In this document: one piece after another, positions 25,841 to 36,640 of the stretch | How the letters are laid out: each line of letters opens with the position of its first letter | How positions within the stretch are numbered: position 1 is the first letter of the stretch | Assembly: GCF_004362145.1 (NCBI RefSeq) | Contig: NZ_SNXC01000013.1 | Span: forward strand, 1-64,000 | Direction of reading: 5' to 3' | Source: Marinomonas balearica | Lineage (GTDB): Bacteria > Pseudomonadota > Gammaproteobacteria > Pseudomonadales > Marinomonadaceae | Length of the DNA: 64,000 nucleotides | Program-made: the position numbers and the translations under genes | Notes under the pieces: model-generated | What the model was told of the DNA's origin: nothing | The model's input: only the letters and a program-made list of their open reading frames with translations | Databases searched by the model: none

Positions 25841-28800
25841 ATGTCAGAGACTATTGCCAACATTTTTACCAAAAAAACGCTCTCAAGAGCCACTGCTGGC
25901 GTTACTCAATCAAAGCGTCAGTTAGATGCCATGGCGGCGTCCTACTATGCTATTGAGGAACGCAGCTTTAGTCAGTGGATGAGCTATCTACGAGAAGCCA
26001 GTAAGCAGGTGCAATATTATGATACACAAACACATCTCGTTACGGATCACTGGTCTAGTTCGCTTCCTACTGAAATAGAAGCGTTAGGACTAGAAGCCTT
26101 ATTAAAGGGGGATAGGGTTACCGATGCGATTACTGAATTAGCCAGTCGTCCTGATATTGCGGTTTTATTAGCCTTTTTTACCTTGATGGCTTATCCAAAA
26201 CAGCAGTTTACTGATTTTACCGAGTTGCACAAACAGCACTATTACCAGGATGTTTTAGGTTTTAAACCCAATGGTGCTTCATTAGATCAGGTGAATTTGG
26301 TACTGAGCTTAAGTGACAGCGTAAAGTCTATGACATTGCCGGCTGGAACTCGGTTTAATGGGGGCAGTGATGTTAATGATGAACCTCTTATATACCAAAC
26401 ACTTGCCAATGCCGTGATAAATCATGCCCAAGTTGCGCGCATGGATACTTTATCTGGCATTCAAAGTGATCAAAGAGTGTTGACTCGACATATTCATTTA
26501 GATGATGGCTTGGCGTTGTCAGAGGAGGGGGCTTTAACCTTTGGTGATAAACTAAAGGTTAACGAGGGGTTAACTGAACAGCAAAGCTTTAGTCAGGTGG
26601 GCTTTACCTTAGCGTCCCCTTGTTTGTATTTATCTGGTGGGAAAAGGGTGATCAAACTGGCTTTTGAACGATCTGAAAATGCTGAAGTTACCCCGTTGCT
26701 TTTGGATGAGTGGTTTGATATTGCTGTCTCTACTGGGACGAATATACAAGCTCTAGATAGCAGTCTTGAGACACCGGAAGCACCAGCTTGGTCTATGCAA
26801 GCAAATGTTGATGATCAGGGGAGACACTATGATTTAGTGCTTACTTTTAGTGATCAGTTTCCTGCTATTACGGGTTTAGAGGGGGATTTGGATTCGGGTG
26901 TTAGCCCTCTACCTCATTTGCGCTTTATGCTCAAAGCTCAAAAACACACCCAAGCAAATGTGTTATCCAAGCGTATCTTTAATCAGTTACATATAGATAT
27001 TGAGGTTTCTGAATTGGAGGGCGTCATTGCTGATAATCATAATGGTGCTTTGGATACCACTGGGCCCATAGAGCCATTTGGCTTTCAGCCCTTGATTGGT
27101 AATCGTTTTACTTTTACTCATCCTGAGTTATTAGTTAAGCAAATTTCGAAGGCCTGTTTGACATTAAATTGGTTAGGGCGTCCTCAGCCTTTAGCTGATT
27201 ATTATAAAGCTTATCAGGACTATCGGGTTAATCGGCTTGAGGATGAAAACTCTAACTGGGTGATGCCTTTGCTGCTACAAAGCCGTTCAGACAGTATTGA
27301 TGCATTAGCGAGCGTGGCCATTTTTGAGACCGATAGTAACATAGTCAATAACCTTGATTCGCGTACCATGACCTTTATAAAGGATGATGCCGAGGCTTAT
27401 GCAAATGGCGCCCTTTATGAGTGGGAAGATTTACCTTTTACCCAAGAAAAAGCCAGTTTATGGCCCAAATATTATGGTTTGACCCTGTCTGAAAATGATT
27501 TTGGTCACGGGGATTATAGTCAGGTCAGTCAATATATTGCCTATGAAAATGCCAAGATATTACAGGGTGATAGTGAGCAAAAAACAACTCAGATAATGCC
27601 GCCTTATACGCCTCAACTCGACAGTATTAAGGTGTCTTACCATAGTTCGACATCCATCAGTATGAGTGCATTATCAACCCATGAGCCACCGTTATTGCAA
27701 CAAATACACCCCATTGGTCGCCCTGCGATACCTCAAGGTTCCTATGTTGCCTTTTTACCTACCATTGCAGAAAGCGCTTATCTTTATTTAGGACTGAAGA
27801 ATGTATCTACCCCATCTCAGGTGAGGTTGTACTTTCAAATTGACCCGGTTGACGCAACCAACATCAGTGATGATTATTTTGCCGATTGGCGCTATTTAAG
27901 TACAAAGGGTTTTCAAGGTATTCCCAGTAGCGCTTTAGGCGCAAAATCTGGCGAAGCACGCATCCTTGAGGATTCGACTCAGCAATTATTAAATTCGGGA
28001 GTAGTGTCGATTGAGTTACCTGAATTAGAGCCGACTCTATCTGGCTTGGATGATGGTCTGCTTTGGTTACAGTTATCCATTTATAACGGTAATGATGAGC
28101 CCGTTTCCTATTCCAAAATCAGAGGGGTTTATTGCCAAGGGGTATTAGCAGAGCTGGTGGATGATGGTATTGATGCCTCACACTTCACTCAGCCTCTTCC
28201 TGCACTTTCTATTTCGGACTTAGTAACCGCTGATCCACAAATCAGTGAGGTGTTACAGCCTTGGCCAAGTTTTGGTGCTAGTGCTAAGGAGACGGATACG
28301 CAATTGTCAATACGGGCCAGCGAGCGCTTAAGGCATAAACAACGTGCATTGACCATATGGGACTATGAACACTTGGTGTTAAACCAATTTCCCGAAGTCT
28401 ATTTGGCTAGGTGTTATGTACCTCAGGCTAGTGATAAAGGGGCTGCGGATATTGAATTAATGCTGGTGCCGGTTAATTACGATAGCAGCATTTTACAGCC
28501 GAAATTACCCTTGTATATGCATGATCGTATTCAAACTTTTATTGCTTCTGTGTGTCCCCCTGACTTAGACATCAAGGTTCGAGATCCGATTTATGAAGAA
28601 GTCACCTTTGATGTGGCGCTGAAAATATATTCGGGGTTTGATATTGATTCGGTTGTTTCTAGTCTGAGCCAAAAGTTGATTGACTATCTCACCCCTTGGC
28701 AAAACGTTGCGGGCAACAACCTTGTGCAATTTAGGCAAAGTATTCATCTAACCGCTCTGGCAGCTATGTTGGAGCAAGACGATGCAGTAGATGTGGTGCA

Positions 28801-28996
28801 TTACCTCAAAGCAGCGGTTACTAAGGGAGATATAACAACCCGATACGATAGCGATAATAATGTGATAACACCCTCGAGCGAGAGTGCCATTCTAGTACCG
28901 TCTAGAACACAAAAAATCATTCTGGTAGATCAGGATGTCGCGATTATGACTGGTGTTGGTAAATGGCGCATTGAGCTTGATTTTACCGTGAACTAG
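25841..28996 (+). CDS. Baseplate J-like protein (Afp11-like)
   Basis: This 1051-residue protein fits the large eCIS baseplate protein with a gpJ-type core. The conserved C-terminal segment is ASERLRHKQRALTIWDYEHL followed by LNQFPEVYLARCYV. Earlier parts include YQDVLGFKPNGASLDQVNLV and ESAYLYLGLKNVSTPSQVRL. It forms baseplate wedges around the hub. The ATG follows an AGGAACC site. It lies between gp25 and the second large baseplate protein as in Afp. Confidence 0.9.
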   Translation: MSETIANIFTKKTLSRATAGVTQSKRQLDAMAASYYAIEERSFSQWMSYLREASKQVQYYDTQTHLVTDHWSSSLPTEIEALGLEALLKGDRVTDAITELASRPDIAVLLAFFTLMAYPKQQFTDFTELHKQHYYQDVLGFKPNGASLDQVNLVLSLSDSVKSMTLPAGTRFNGGSDVNDEPLIYQTLANAVINHAQVARMDTLSGIQSDQRVLTRHIHLDDGLALSEEGALTFGDKLKVNEGLTEQQSFSQVGFTLASPCLYLSGGKRVIKLAFERSENAEVTPLLLDEWFDIAVSTGTNIQALDSSLETPEAPAWSMQANVDDQGRHYDLVLTFSDQFPAITGLEGDLDSGVSPLPHLRFMLKAQKHTQANVLSKRIFNQLHIDIEVSELEGVIADNHNGALDTTGPIEPFGFQPLIGNRFTFTHPELLVKQISKACLTLNWLGRPQPLADYYKAYQDYRVNRLEDENSNWVMPLLLQSRSDSIDALASVAIFETDSNIVNNLDSRTMTFIKDDAEAYANGALYEWEDLPFTQEKASLWPKYYGLTLSENDFGHGDYSQVSQYIAYENAKILQGDSEQKTTQIMPPYTPQLDSIKVSYHSSTSISMSALSTHEPPLLQQIHPIGRPAIPQGSYVAFLPTIAESAYLYLGLKNVSTPSQVRLYFQIDPVDATNISDDYFADWRYLSTKGFQGIPSSALGAKSGEARILEDSTQQLLNSGVVSIELPELEPTLSGLDDGLLWLQLSIYNGNDEPVSYSKIRGVYCQGVLAELVDDGIDASHFTQPLPALSISDLVTADPQISEVLQPWPSFGASAKETDTQLSIRASERLRHKQRALTIWDYEHLVLNQFPEVYLARCYVPQASDKGAADIELMLVPVNYDSSILQPKLPLYMHDRIQTFIASVCPPDLDIKVRDPIYEEVTFDVALKIYSGFDIDSVVSSLSQKLIDYLTPWQNVAGNNLVQFRQSIHLTALAAMLEQDDAVDVVHYLKAAVTKGDITTRYDSDNNVITPSSESAILVPSRTQKIILVDQDVAIMTGVGKWRIELDFTVN

Positions 28997-29195
28997 GAGC
29001 TGCCTCCTTTGTTTCAAATGCTGATTTTATTTCACTCTCCCCTTGAAGAAGGGGCAGGGTGTCTTTAATGACTACGCCTTAACTCTCTTTATATAAGAAA
29101 TTTTTTAACGGAAATCTTCAGAACCGAAAGTTAGGCCTTTGATTTTTAAACTTTTCCATCTCTTTCCTTTTTTATCTCCTTGGTGATATTGCCTT

Positions 29196-31721
29196 ATGAC
29201 AAACTCGACGACCTATATTTCCCGTTCGCCCAGAGAGCAGGATGGGCAAAACCTTTCTTTATTACAGGAACAAGCGCTCGCTGCCATTCAAGCTTATGCC
29301 CCAGAGACTTGGACGGATCATAATTCGACAGACCCAGGTATCACTTTGCTCGAGATACTGGCCTTTGTTATTTCTGATCTCAGTTATCGACTTGGGTTTC
29401 CCATACGGGATTTAATGTCATGGCCTGATGAGCAGCAAATTAAAAAGGCAACTCCTTTCTGGTTGGCGCCAGACATCTTACCGAGCAATGCGGTTACCCT
29501 AGCGGATTATCAACGCCTTATTCTGGATGTTGCTGGGGTTCGCTCAGCGTCGCTAAAACAAAACGATCAAGGACGATACAGTGTAACGATTGATACAGAT
29601 GATAGTTATGACATATCAACAGATACTAAGCGCCTTGCTTTAGCGGCCAAAATACGACAGCGTTTTTTGCAAGAGCGTAATGTTAATGATGATATTGCTG
29701 AACTGAACTTTATCGAAAAACACCCGGTTACCCTTAAATTAGCTTTTGCATTCTCCCCCATAGAAGACCCTGTTGAAACGTTAGTCGACATTTTTCGCCG
29801 TTTGTCTGATGCCATCTCTCTCGGGGTTAATAGGCAATCTTTACAAGCACTAATGGATCAGGGATTAACTCCAGATGAGATTATGCAGGGCCCTTTAGTG
29901 CACCAAGGCTTTATCGCAAATCATGAACTGGATAATGCGGATTTTCCTGATACCTTGTTTACCTCAGATCTGATTGCTGCACTTGCAGATATAACGCCTC
30001 TTGAGGAAATTAAAACCTTAACATTTGTGCCTTCAGTTGAATCGAGTGAGGACGAAAACACTCAGGATAACGGTGTGCATTGGCTATATGTATTAGATGA
30101 AACTGAGTCTGCAAAGTCGTTTTCATTGGATTTAGTTTCCACACTTACCACTCTTGAAATTGAGATAGATGGGCAGGTTTATCCGCTTAATCAGGCTCAA
30201 ATTGATGACATTCTTGATGGCCTAACGACCGCTGTAATCAGTGATGAAGCGGTTACTGCGTCTGAATTAAAGGATCTCACGCTTTATCAGCAAGGTAAGT
30301 ATCGTGAGTTGAGTGCTTATGTGTCATTACAGCACGAATTTCCCAGCGTCTATAAATTGGTAGATGAACGACTTAATGGGAATATTGATACAGAGGAAAT
30401 GGCAAAAATAATGCAGTTTAAGGGCTTTCTCAGTCTTTTTGATCAAATCTTAGCGGATCAATTTGCGCAACTAGAAGTTTTAAAAACCTTGTTAGCCCTG
30501 CCTACCCAAGGCCAATTTGAATCATTGGCCTGTATTTTTGACAAGATGCTAGCCAGTGAACCCCTGAAAGAGCAAGAGTTATCAGTTTTTTGGCAGGCTG
30601 TTACGCATCTACCTAATACCTATGTGAGTCAACCCGTTTCTGATATTAGTGGTATGGAAAACCTATTAGGTGATTATTGGCACAATTACTCTCAATCGGG
30701 TTTCCAACCGATTGCAGAAGGTGCATTTAGTCTGCCGTTATTGGAGCGTTTAAATCGTGGCATGGCGCATTTGCTAGCACGCTATGCCCAAACCTCTCTC
30801 GATGCCAACCTTCTCCAGTATGAAGATGTCTTGAGCTTTTACCTGACAAGGTTAAAAAACAGTGCTGAACAGCATGGCTTAGCAGTGCCAACATTGACTG
30901 ATAAGGCTTTTTTGAAGCGTATGATTCAGTTAAAGAAAGTGGTTGATAAGGCCTCCTTGTTATTGGATTACCCAAGATTAAGCCGTTATAGAAGTGGTGG
31001 TTTTAATTACTTAAAAGCCAACCCTAAAGAAAACCATATGACCGCTTTAGGTCATCGAATTTTGCGCTTTTTAGGGGTGAATAAAACCAATGTATTACCC
31101 TTGTCTATTAATAATAAGGAGGGCATGTATGTACTAGAAGGGACACTTTTGTGGGCAGCTAACTTATTAGACAGCGATGTATCTGAGACGGATGTCAAAC
31201 GCAGTGTCTTTTTTGTGCTTCCTGATTGGCCAACACGGTTTCGTAATTCGCACTTTCAAACCCTATTAGAAGGAGCCATTGCCCGAGAGACACCAGTTCA
31301 TTGCACTGCTGAGGTAATTTACCTTGATCGGCAAACAATGAATTACTTTGAGCAACTTTATTATGCTTGGTTAAACGCCATGATGAAGTGCCCTTTTACG
31401 GTAAAAAATGGGGAGCAAGAAATCAGTGTTGATGACCTTTATTCGACACAATGGTTGGCCGCCTTATCAAATACATTACGTTGTTTTCTAGTCTCTCCTG
31501 CAGACACTGATATCACTCCCGACTCATATCTTGCACCGATTGGTGGTGCAGTGATTAATCCGACTAGCCCTGAAACCGAGCAATACAATTTTCGAGTGCA
31601 TTACCAGCCACTGGACTTCCTAAAATCCAAATCAGTGATTGGCACTGCTGTCATTAAGCCGAATGACGGCTTGAGCACCTTTAATATCCAAATCCAAAGC
31701 CCTAACATCATTAAGGAATAA
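29196..31721 (+). CDS. Second large baseplate protein (Afp12-like)
   Basis: The 841-residue protein opens with DGQNLSLLQEQALAAIQAYA then TDHNSTDPGITLLEILAFVI and DLSYRLGFPI, the typical Afp12-family opening. A long helical middle and a C-terminal domain (ending YNFRVHYQPLDFLKSK) follow. It completes the baseplate wedge and connects to fibres. Its stop is 2 nt before the fibre gene start. Confidence 0.85.
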   Translation: MTNSTTYISRSPREQDGQNLSLLQEQALAAIQAYAPETWTDHNSTDPGITLLEILAFVISDLSYRLGFPIRDLMSWPDEQQIKKATPFWLAPDILPSNAVTLADYQRLILDVAGVRSASLKQNDQGRYSVTIDTDDSYDISTDTKRLALAAKIRQRFLQERNVNDDIAELNFIEKHPVTLKLAFAFSPIEDPVETLVDIFRRLSDAISLGVNRQSLQALMDQGLTPDEIMQGPLVHQGFIANHELDNADFPDTLFTSDLIAALADITPLEEIKTLTFVPSVESSEDENTQDNGVHWLYVLDETESAKSFSLDLVSTLTTLEIEIDGQVYPLNQAQIDDILDGLTTAVISDEAVTASELKDLTLYQQGKYRELSAYVSLQHEFPSVYKLVDERLNGNIDTEEMAKIMQFKGFLSLFDQILADQFAQLEVLKTLLALPTQGQFESLACIFDKMLASEPLKEQELSVFWQAVTHLPNTYVSQPVSDISGMENLLGDYWHNYSQSGFQPIAEGAFSLPLLERLNRGMAHLLARYAQTSLDANLLQYEDVLSFYLTRLKNSAEQHGLAVPTLTDKAFLKRMIQLKKVVDKASLLLDYPRLSRYRSGGFNYLKANPKENHMTALGHRILRFLGVNKTNVLPLSINNKEGMYVLEGTLLWAANLLDSDVSETDVKRSVFFVLPDWPTRFRNSHFQTLLEGAIARETPVHCTAEVIYLDRQTMNYFEQLYYAWLNAMMKCPFTVKNGEQEISVDDLYSTQWLAALSNTLRCFLVSPADTDITPDSYLAPIGGAVINPTSPETEQYNFRVHYQPLDFLKSKSVIGTAVIKPNDGLSTFNIQIQSPNIIKE

Positions 31722-31723
31722 GC

Positions 31724-34700
31724 ATGAATGATCAAAATCCAAAAAACAATAATGAAGCGCAATCTGAAATTGCGACCAGTGTCGCCACAGAAAACCAAAC
31801 TTCAGCCAAGTTGAAAGTCAGTTTTGCTGATAATCAATCTCCTACCGGTAATGATTTTGCCAATCTGATTGATGCCTCATTTAATAAGATGGATGGTCCT
31901 ATTCGTTATCCTGTTGATGAGGGTATTGAAGTTGCGACTAAGACGAATTTTACCGATCTTGTCTCAGCAGCAAATGTAAGTGTTGATGGCAATATCAGTG
32001 TTGGGGATTCTTATTTAACCGCAGAAGCCCTTAAAGTGGGCGATACACTTGATGTAGGTGCTGATCTGCTGACTCTTAGTAAGTCTACTCACATTGAAGG
32101 TAAAGCTACCCTAACGGGAGCTGCCAACATCACCAAAGACGCGACGAGCGAAGACGCAGCTTTGACGGTTGAAGGTGGGATAAAGGCCGATACTATGCAT
32201 ATTAATGCGGGGGTTGTGATTGGTGAAAGTGACGCTCAGTTATTGATTGAGTGTGCAGAAGGTGATGACGCTATTCGGGTTAAAAAGGACGATGTGACTC
32301 AGTTTGCCCTTGATGATAAGGGTCAACTCTCGTTGGGTCTATCTGGCGAGCAGTCTACGGCTAAGCTGCATATACGCCATCATAAAGGCGACAGTGACAC
32401 TTTGCTTCGAGTGGATAACCGAGCTAACGATAACACCCCCATAGCGATTACATCGGATGGCAATATGGGGATAGGAACAGGGTCGCCATTTAACACCTTG
32501 GACGTGGACGGTTCGGTTAGCATCGGGCAGTCGGCACTGGTGTCTCCAGAAAACAGTCTATCGGTTGAGAATCGTGTCGGTGTGGGAACGGCAAGTCCAA
32601 TGGCGCGTTTGGATATTCACACGTTGAGTGGAGAGACTGCGACGATTATTCGAGATGGCGATAGTAAGCTTCTGGACGTCAGTCGCAATGGTGTGAATAC
32701 TGACGTTGATTTGAACGTAAATGGGGTGTCTACGCTTGAAAATACGAACGTCAATCAAGCTCTGCATGTAACAGGTGAATCGACTCTGTCAAACAAGGCC
32801 ACCATGTTGGCGGGAGCGGAAGTATCCGGGCTTTTAAACTCGACGGATCACACTCAACTGAACACACTCAATACATCGGGTGTTGCAACGCTAGATCGAG
32901 TTCTGGTCGTTAAAGGCGACACCAAACATGGTGCCTCGGTTGGCATCGGCTTGGGGGTAGAAGACAACCATAACCCAAGTGCCAGCCTGCATATTCGTGA
33001 AAGTGATGCGCAACCTTCATTAAAACTAGAAACGAAACTCCAAGAACGTCAGCTGTTCGTTACGAATGACAAAGTCACAATAGGTGAGTACGAAAGAACC
33101 AATATTGACTTTAAAGTGCATGGCGATACGACTCTAAACGGCATGGTGACAGCCAAAGGTACGCTAGACGTTGATGCAAATACAAGCCTAAACGATGGCG
33201 CGAGTGTTGAGAAAAGCTTGCGTGTTCACCAATCCGGAGATGTAACAGACACCACTGCGCTTGATGTGACGACACAAGGCAATGGCAGCGCTTTACACGT
33301 TAAACATGACAATGAGAAAGACAGCCATACTTTGATTATTGCAACGTCAGAGCGGGTGGGTATTCATACAGATCAGCCTGAAGCGCCTTTACATGTCGCA
33401 TCAGAAAGTATATTTGATGATCGTGCTCAATTTAACGAGAGTGTGTCAATCAGTGGTACGCTTTGCGTTGCTGACGATGCTGAGCTAGACGGAAATATCC
33501 GCATCAATATAGAGCCTGGCGATGAGCCTAAGGCTCAAGTTCACCTTGCTCATGATGCAGAGAAAGCTAGTTTGCGAGTAGATGGGCAAACTGCCGCGAT
33601 GCCAGCACTGTTGGTAAAAGACGGCAAACTCGGTCTAGGGGTAGAGTCACCAGAATGCAGATTAGATGTAAAAGGGGACGCGAGTATCAGCGGTGCGCTG
33701 AGTGTTAATCAAGTATTCACGGCGACGGATACAAAGGTTTTAGTCTCGCAGCAATCGACGGACGCAGCGATTACGGTTTCAAAGGTGGACGAAGAAGGCC
33801 AGATAGTCCTTCACCACGACAAAATAGGGGTTAACGTTACAGAGCCGCAAGGTGCGCTCCATGTAGATGGTGATACAAAACTAGATGGCATCACCACTGC
33901 ACAGCATGTCAAAGTGCGCGAATCTCTTACCGTCACAGGTACGTCGAACCTGACTGACAGTTCGGTTAACGGTAAAGTTAGCATTAATACGCCGGTAGAA
34001 AGTCAGACCACAGATGTCCATATCCGTCAAAGTGAACAAGGTCATACGGCCTTTAGGGTGGATCAGTCGGAAAAAGGCTTACCATCGCTTGTCGTTAAAT
34101 CTGGTCAGATTGCGATTAATTCAGATACACCCACTGCGGCACTCGATGTGCATGGGGACGCAAAGGTTACGAAAACACTGGATGTGCAGGGTAGGCTTAC
34201 CGCACATACGATGAGTGAGTTTGTTGATCATGCTCATTTCTCTCAAAGTGCTGCGTTTTCCGTTGCGGATCCTATGGCTCGTATTCATATCAGTGAGGAC
34301 AAGCAAGATACAGTGGCATTTCAAGTGGATTATGTTGTTGGGGAAGACACCACTAGCTTAGTTGCGCGACAGGGAAAATTAGGTATTGGTACAGTCTCAC
34401 CTAATGCGCCGTTGGATGTGAAAGGCGACACTGAGCTTAATGGCGACTTATATGTATTCGGAACGACAACACTCGACAATTATTTGAATGTCGCGCAGGA
34501 CGCTGTGTTTGATTCCGACCTCGTTGTTAAAGAAAAAGCCAAACTAAAAGATCAAACGATTATTGGTCGTGCCAGTGACATTAATGCCGAACTAACGCCT
34601 AATGCACAGCTCTATATTGCAGACACAAATTACAAGGAAGCATTGCGCATTGATTCTGCGACCAGTCCAAGCTTAATTTTTACCGATGGTAAACTTGGGC

Positions 34701-36478
34701 TTGGCAACTCAACACCAAGAACGACATTGGATGTTGATGGCGAAGTAAAAATAAGTGGCAAAACCCAACTCAACAATGAATTGTATGTTGAAGGAAACTT
34801 AGTCGCCTACAATAACATCGACGGTCACGGTAAATTGGATGTTAGCCAGAAAGCGACCTTTGGTTCTGACGTTCTGATTCGTGGCGATTTACACATTGAA
34901 GACAAAACAGACATCGAAGAAGAGTTGACTGTTCTTGGTGCGACGAAATTGCAAAACAGCCTTGGTGTAACGGGCGACACTGCGCTCGCAGCAGCCCTTA
35001 ATGTTACCGGACCATCGACACTAGAAAGTACACTGAGTGTGCAAGGTGATGCCGATATTCAGGGTGGTGTCGCGGTTAGCGGAACGCTCCAAACGGATAG
35101 TTCGCTTTTCATTGCAGGTTCTATTAGTTCTGGCGTAACCGTTGCTAAGGCTAAGCAGCACATTCAGGTTCCCGCTGACTTAGACGCGATGATTTTTGAG
35201 AAGTCGGGTCGAAATGGCGTTAGTCAACCTTTGCTGACGCTTGATCGAAACGGCAGCATGGCGCTAGGTAAGTCTTCCGCCGATGCGAAGCTCGATGTTT
35301 CAGGTGATGCGTTGATCAGCGGTAGCCTAATGGCTGGCAGTGACGTGAGAGCAACGGAATTGATGGCGAATGGAGCTATCTCGGGGAATGATCTGGTTAT
35401 AAACAGCAGTATTCAACTTGCTAATGGACCAAAAATTACCGGGTTCTCTGATGATGAGCGCATGGGAGGTGATTATTCCGCCAATGTCCTCGTGCCGACT
35501 CAGGCTGCTGTTAAAGCGTATATTGATAATGTCGTTGTGCCGTTTGGCCAAGGCGGAAAAACGTATACGATAAGCTCGCAAGCGGACTTTGATGATGTTT
35601 TTAACCGTGGTGAAAATACCATTATTGATACCAATACGACCGTTTTGCTTTTGCCGTTAGGTAACCAAAACTTTAATACTGAGCCTTATGTTCTGAAAAA
35701 CTCAGTGCGCGTTAGAAGTGGTGTGTCCATTGTCGGGTTTAATGAAGACTCGACAATCATTGCCAAACTCAATGCGAACTGTCGTTTTGAGTTGAAAGGC
35801 AACGCTAACACACCCGTTGAGAACGTTCACTTCGAGCGCTTCACCTTCGATGGTGGAAACATGGAAATGGGGCGTAATGGCGGTGCCATCTACCTAGAAT
35901 ACGCACAATTTTGTAAATTCTATTGTCGCTTAGAAAACCACCGTACTTGGGGTAAAGGCGGCGCTATTTATGCGGTTATGTCGGGCAGTAATTATACGGC
36001 AAGCCACATTGAAGCAACCAATATTCACCATTGCCAGGCGTTAGCCCAAAGTGGCGGAAGCGATTTTGATCGCAGTGAGGGCGGTGCGGTTTACGGTGTC
36101 GAACGCTCTACTATTCATGCATTCTATTGTAAGGCGGAACACGGCGGTGCCGTGGCCTACGTTAGAGGTTCTCAAGTGTTGGCGGAAGGCTGTAGTGCAA
36201 GCTTAAAAGGGGGAGCTGCTTACCGCTCACCTTTGCTTCGTATGACCGCTGTTGATTGCTCTGTGGACGACTACCAAGGTCAAGGCGGTGGTGCTTACTT
36301 CTGTGAAGACTTGATGTGCGAGGGGCAATGGTTGAATAACGTTGCTGCAGAGGGGCCGCATATTTATGCGTCTAATCACCTTACAGGCTCGCAACGAGAG
36401 TCATACTATTGGAAAGGCGATTATGTTGGCCGTCGGATCGACGATGGAAGCGCGGTGTGGCACAACAATAACGAGTAA
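31724..36478 (+). CDS. Giant repetitive tail fibre with beta-helix end (Afp13 position)
   Basis: The 1584-residue protein has an N-terminal attachment region (about 1-70; DFANLIDASF is shared with the S74 fibre). About 1200 residues of degenerate repeats follow, with the pattern LGIGTxxPxxxLDVxGD and alternating LHIR-type strands, typical of trimeric phage fibres. The last 300 residues (about 1285-1570) look like a right-handed beta-helix with Gly-Gly-Ala turns (NGGAIYLEYAQFCKFYC, KGGAIYAVMSG, GGAVYGVERSTI), several with Cys. This end probably binds the target cell. It has no S74 chaperone, unlike the 6605 fibre. A strong terminator follows. Confidence 0.85.
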   Translation: MNDQNPKNNNEAQSEIATSVATENQTSAKLKVSFADNQSPTGNDFANLIDASFNKMDGPIRYPVDEGIEVATKTNFTDLVSAANVSVDGNISVGDSYLTAEALKVGDTLDVGADLLTLSKSTHIEGKATLTGAANITKDATSEDAALTVEGGIKADTMHINAGVVIGESDAQLLIECAEGDDAIRVKKDDVTQFALDDKGQLSLGLSGEQSTAKLHIRHHKGDSDTLLRVDNRANDNTPIAITSDGNMGIGTGSPFNTLDVDGSVSIGQSALVSPENSLSVENRVGVGTASPMARLDIHTLSGETATIIRDGDSKLLDVSRNGVNTDVDLNVNGVSTLENTNVNQALHVTGESTLSNKATMLAGAEVSGLLNSTDHTQLNTLNTSGVATLDRVLVVKGDTKHGASVGIGLGVEDNHNPSASLHIRESDAQPSLKLETKLQERQLFVTNDKVTIGEYERTNIDFKVHGDTTLNGMVTAKGTLDVDANTSLNDGASVEKSLRVHQSGDVTDTTALDVTTQGNGSALHVKHDNEKDSHTLIIATSERVGIHTDQPEAPLHVASESIFDDRAQFNESVSISGTLCVADDAELDGNIRINIEPGDEPKAQVHLAHDAEKASLRVDGQTAAMPALLVKDGKLGLGVESPECRLDVKGDASISGALSVNQVFTATDTKVLVSQQSTDAAITVSKVDEEGQIVLHHDKIGVNVTEPQGALHVDGDTKLDGITTAQHVKVRESLTVTGTSNLTDSSVNGKVSINTPVESQTTDVHIRQSEQGHTAFRVDQSEKGLPSLVVKSGQIAINSDTPTAALDVHGDAKVTKTLDVQGRLTAHTMSEFVDHAHFSQSAAFSVADPMARIHISEDKQDTVAFQVDYVVGEDTTSLVARQGKLGIGTVSPNAPLDVKGDTELNGDLYVFGTTTLDNYLNVAQDAVFDSDLVVKEKAKLKDQTIIGRASDINAELTPNAQLYIADTNYKEALRIDSATSPSLIFTDGKLGLGNSTPRTTLDVDGEVKISGKTQLNNELYVEGNLVAYNNIDGHGKLDVSQKATFGSDVLIRGDLHIEDKTDIEEELTVLGATKLQNSLGVTGDTALAAALNVTGPSTLESTLSVQGDADIQGGVAVSGTLQTDSSLFIAGSISSGVTVAKAKQHIQVPADLDAMIFEKSGRNGVSQPLLTLDRNGSMALGKSSADAKLDVSGDALISGSLMAGSDVRATELMANGAISGNDLVINSSIQLANGPKITGFSDDERMGGDYSANVLVPTQAAVKAYIDNVVVPFGQGGKTYTISSQADFDDVFNRGENTIIDTNTTVLLLPLGNQNFNTEPYVLKNSVRVRSGVSIVGFNEDSTIIAKLNANCRFELKGNANTPVENVHFERFTFDGGNMEMGRNGGAIYLEYAQFCKFYCRLENHRTWGKGGAIYAVMSGSNYTASHIEATNIHHCQALAQSGGSDFDRSEGGAVYGVERSTIHAFYCKAEHGGAVAYVRGSQVLAEGCSASLKGGAAYRSPLLRMTAVDCSVDDYQGQGGGAYFCEDLMCEGQWLNNVAAEGPHIYASNHLTGSQRESYYWKGDYVGRRIDDGSAVWHNNNE

Positions 36479-36530
36479 TGCATGGCATACCCGCAGCTAT
36501 TTTGATGTAGCTTGATCTATTAGATCAATA

Positions 36531-36575
36531 AAAGCCCAATCAGTTTCAAACTGGTTGGGCTTTTTCGTTTTTTTT
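36531..36575 (+). terminator. Rho-independent terminator after the fibre gene
   Basis: AAAGCCCAATCAG and CTGGTTGGGCTTT pair with one wobble around a TTTCAAA loop, followed by a T-rich run (TTTTTCGTTTTTTTT). It should end or attenuate transcription after the fibre gene. Read-through into the tape-measure gene could depend on the antiterminator at 1662-2183. Confidence 0.85.
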
Positions 36576-36640
36576 GTCACAAAAAAACGATTGGTACGTC
36601 TCGTATGAAATGAACATATAAACGGGATCTGGAATAAAGG

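Noticed and set aside
25690-25956. Short plus-strand frame as a missing PAAR gene
   Set aside because: The sequence has no PAAR repeats or zinc-binding pattern and it overlaps the baseplate J gene by more than 100 bases.
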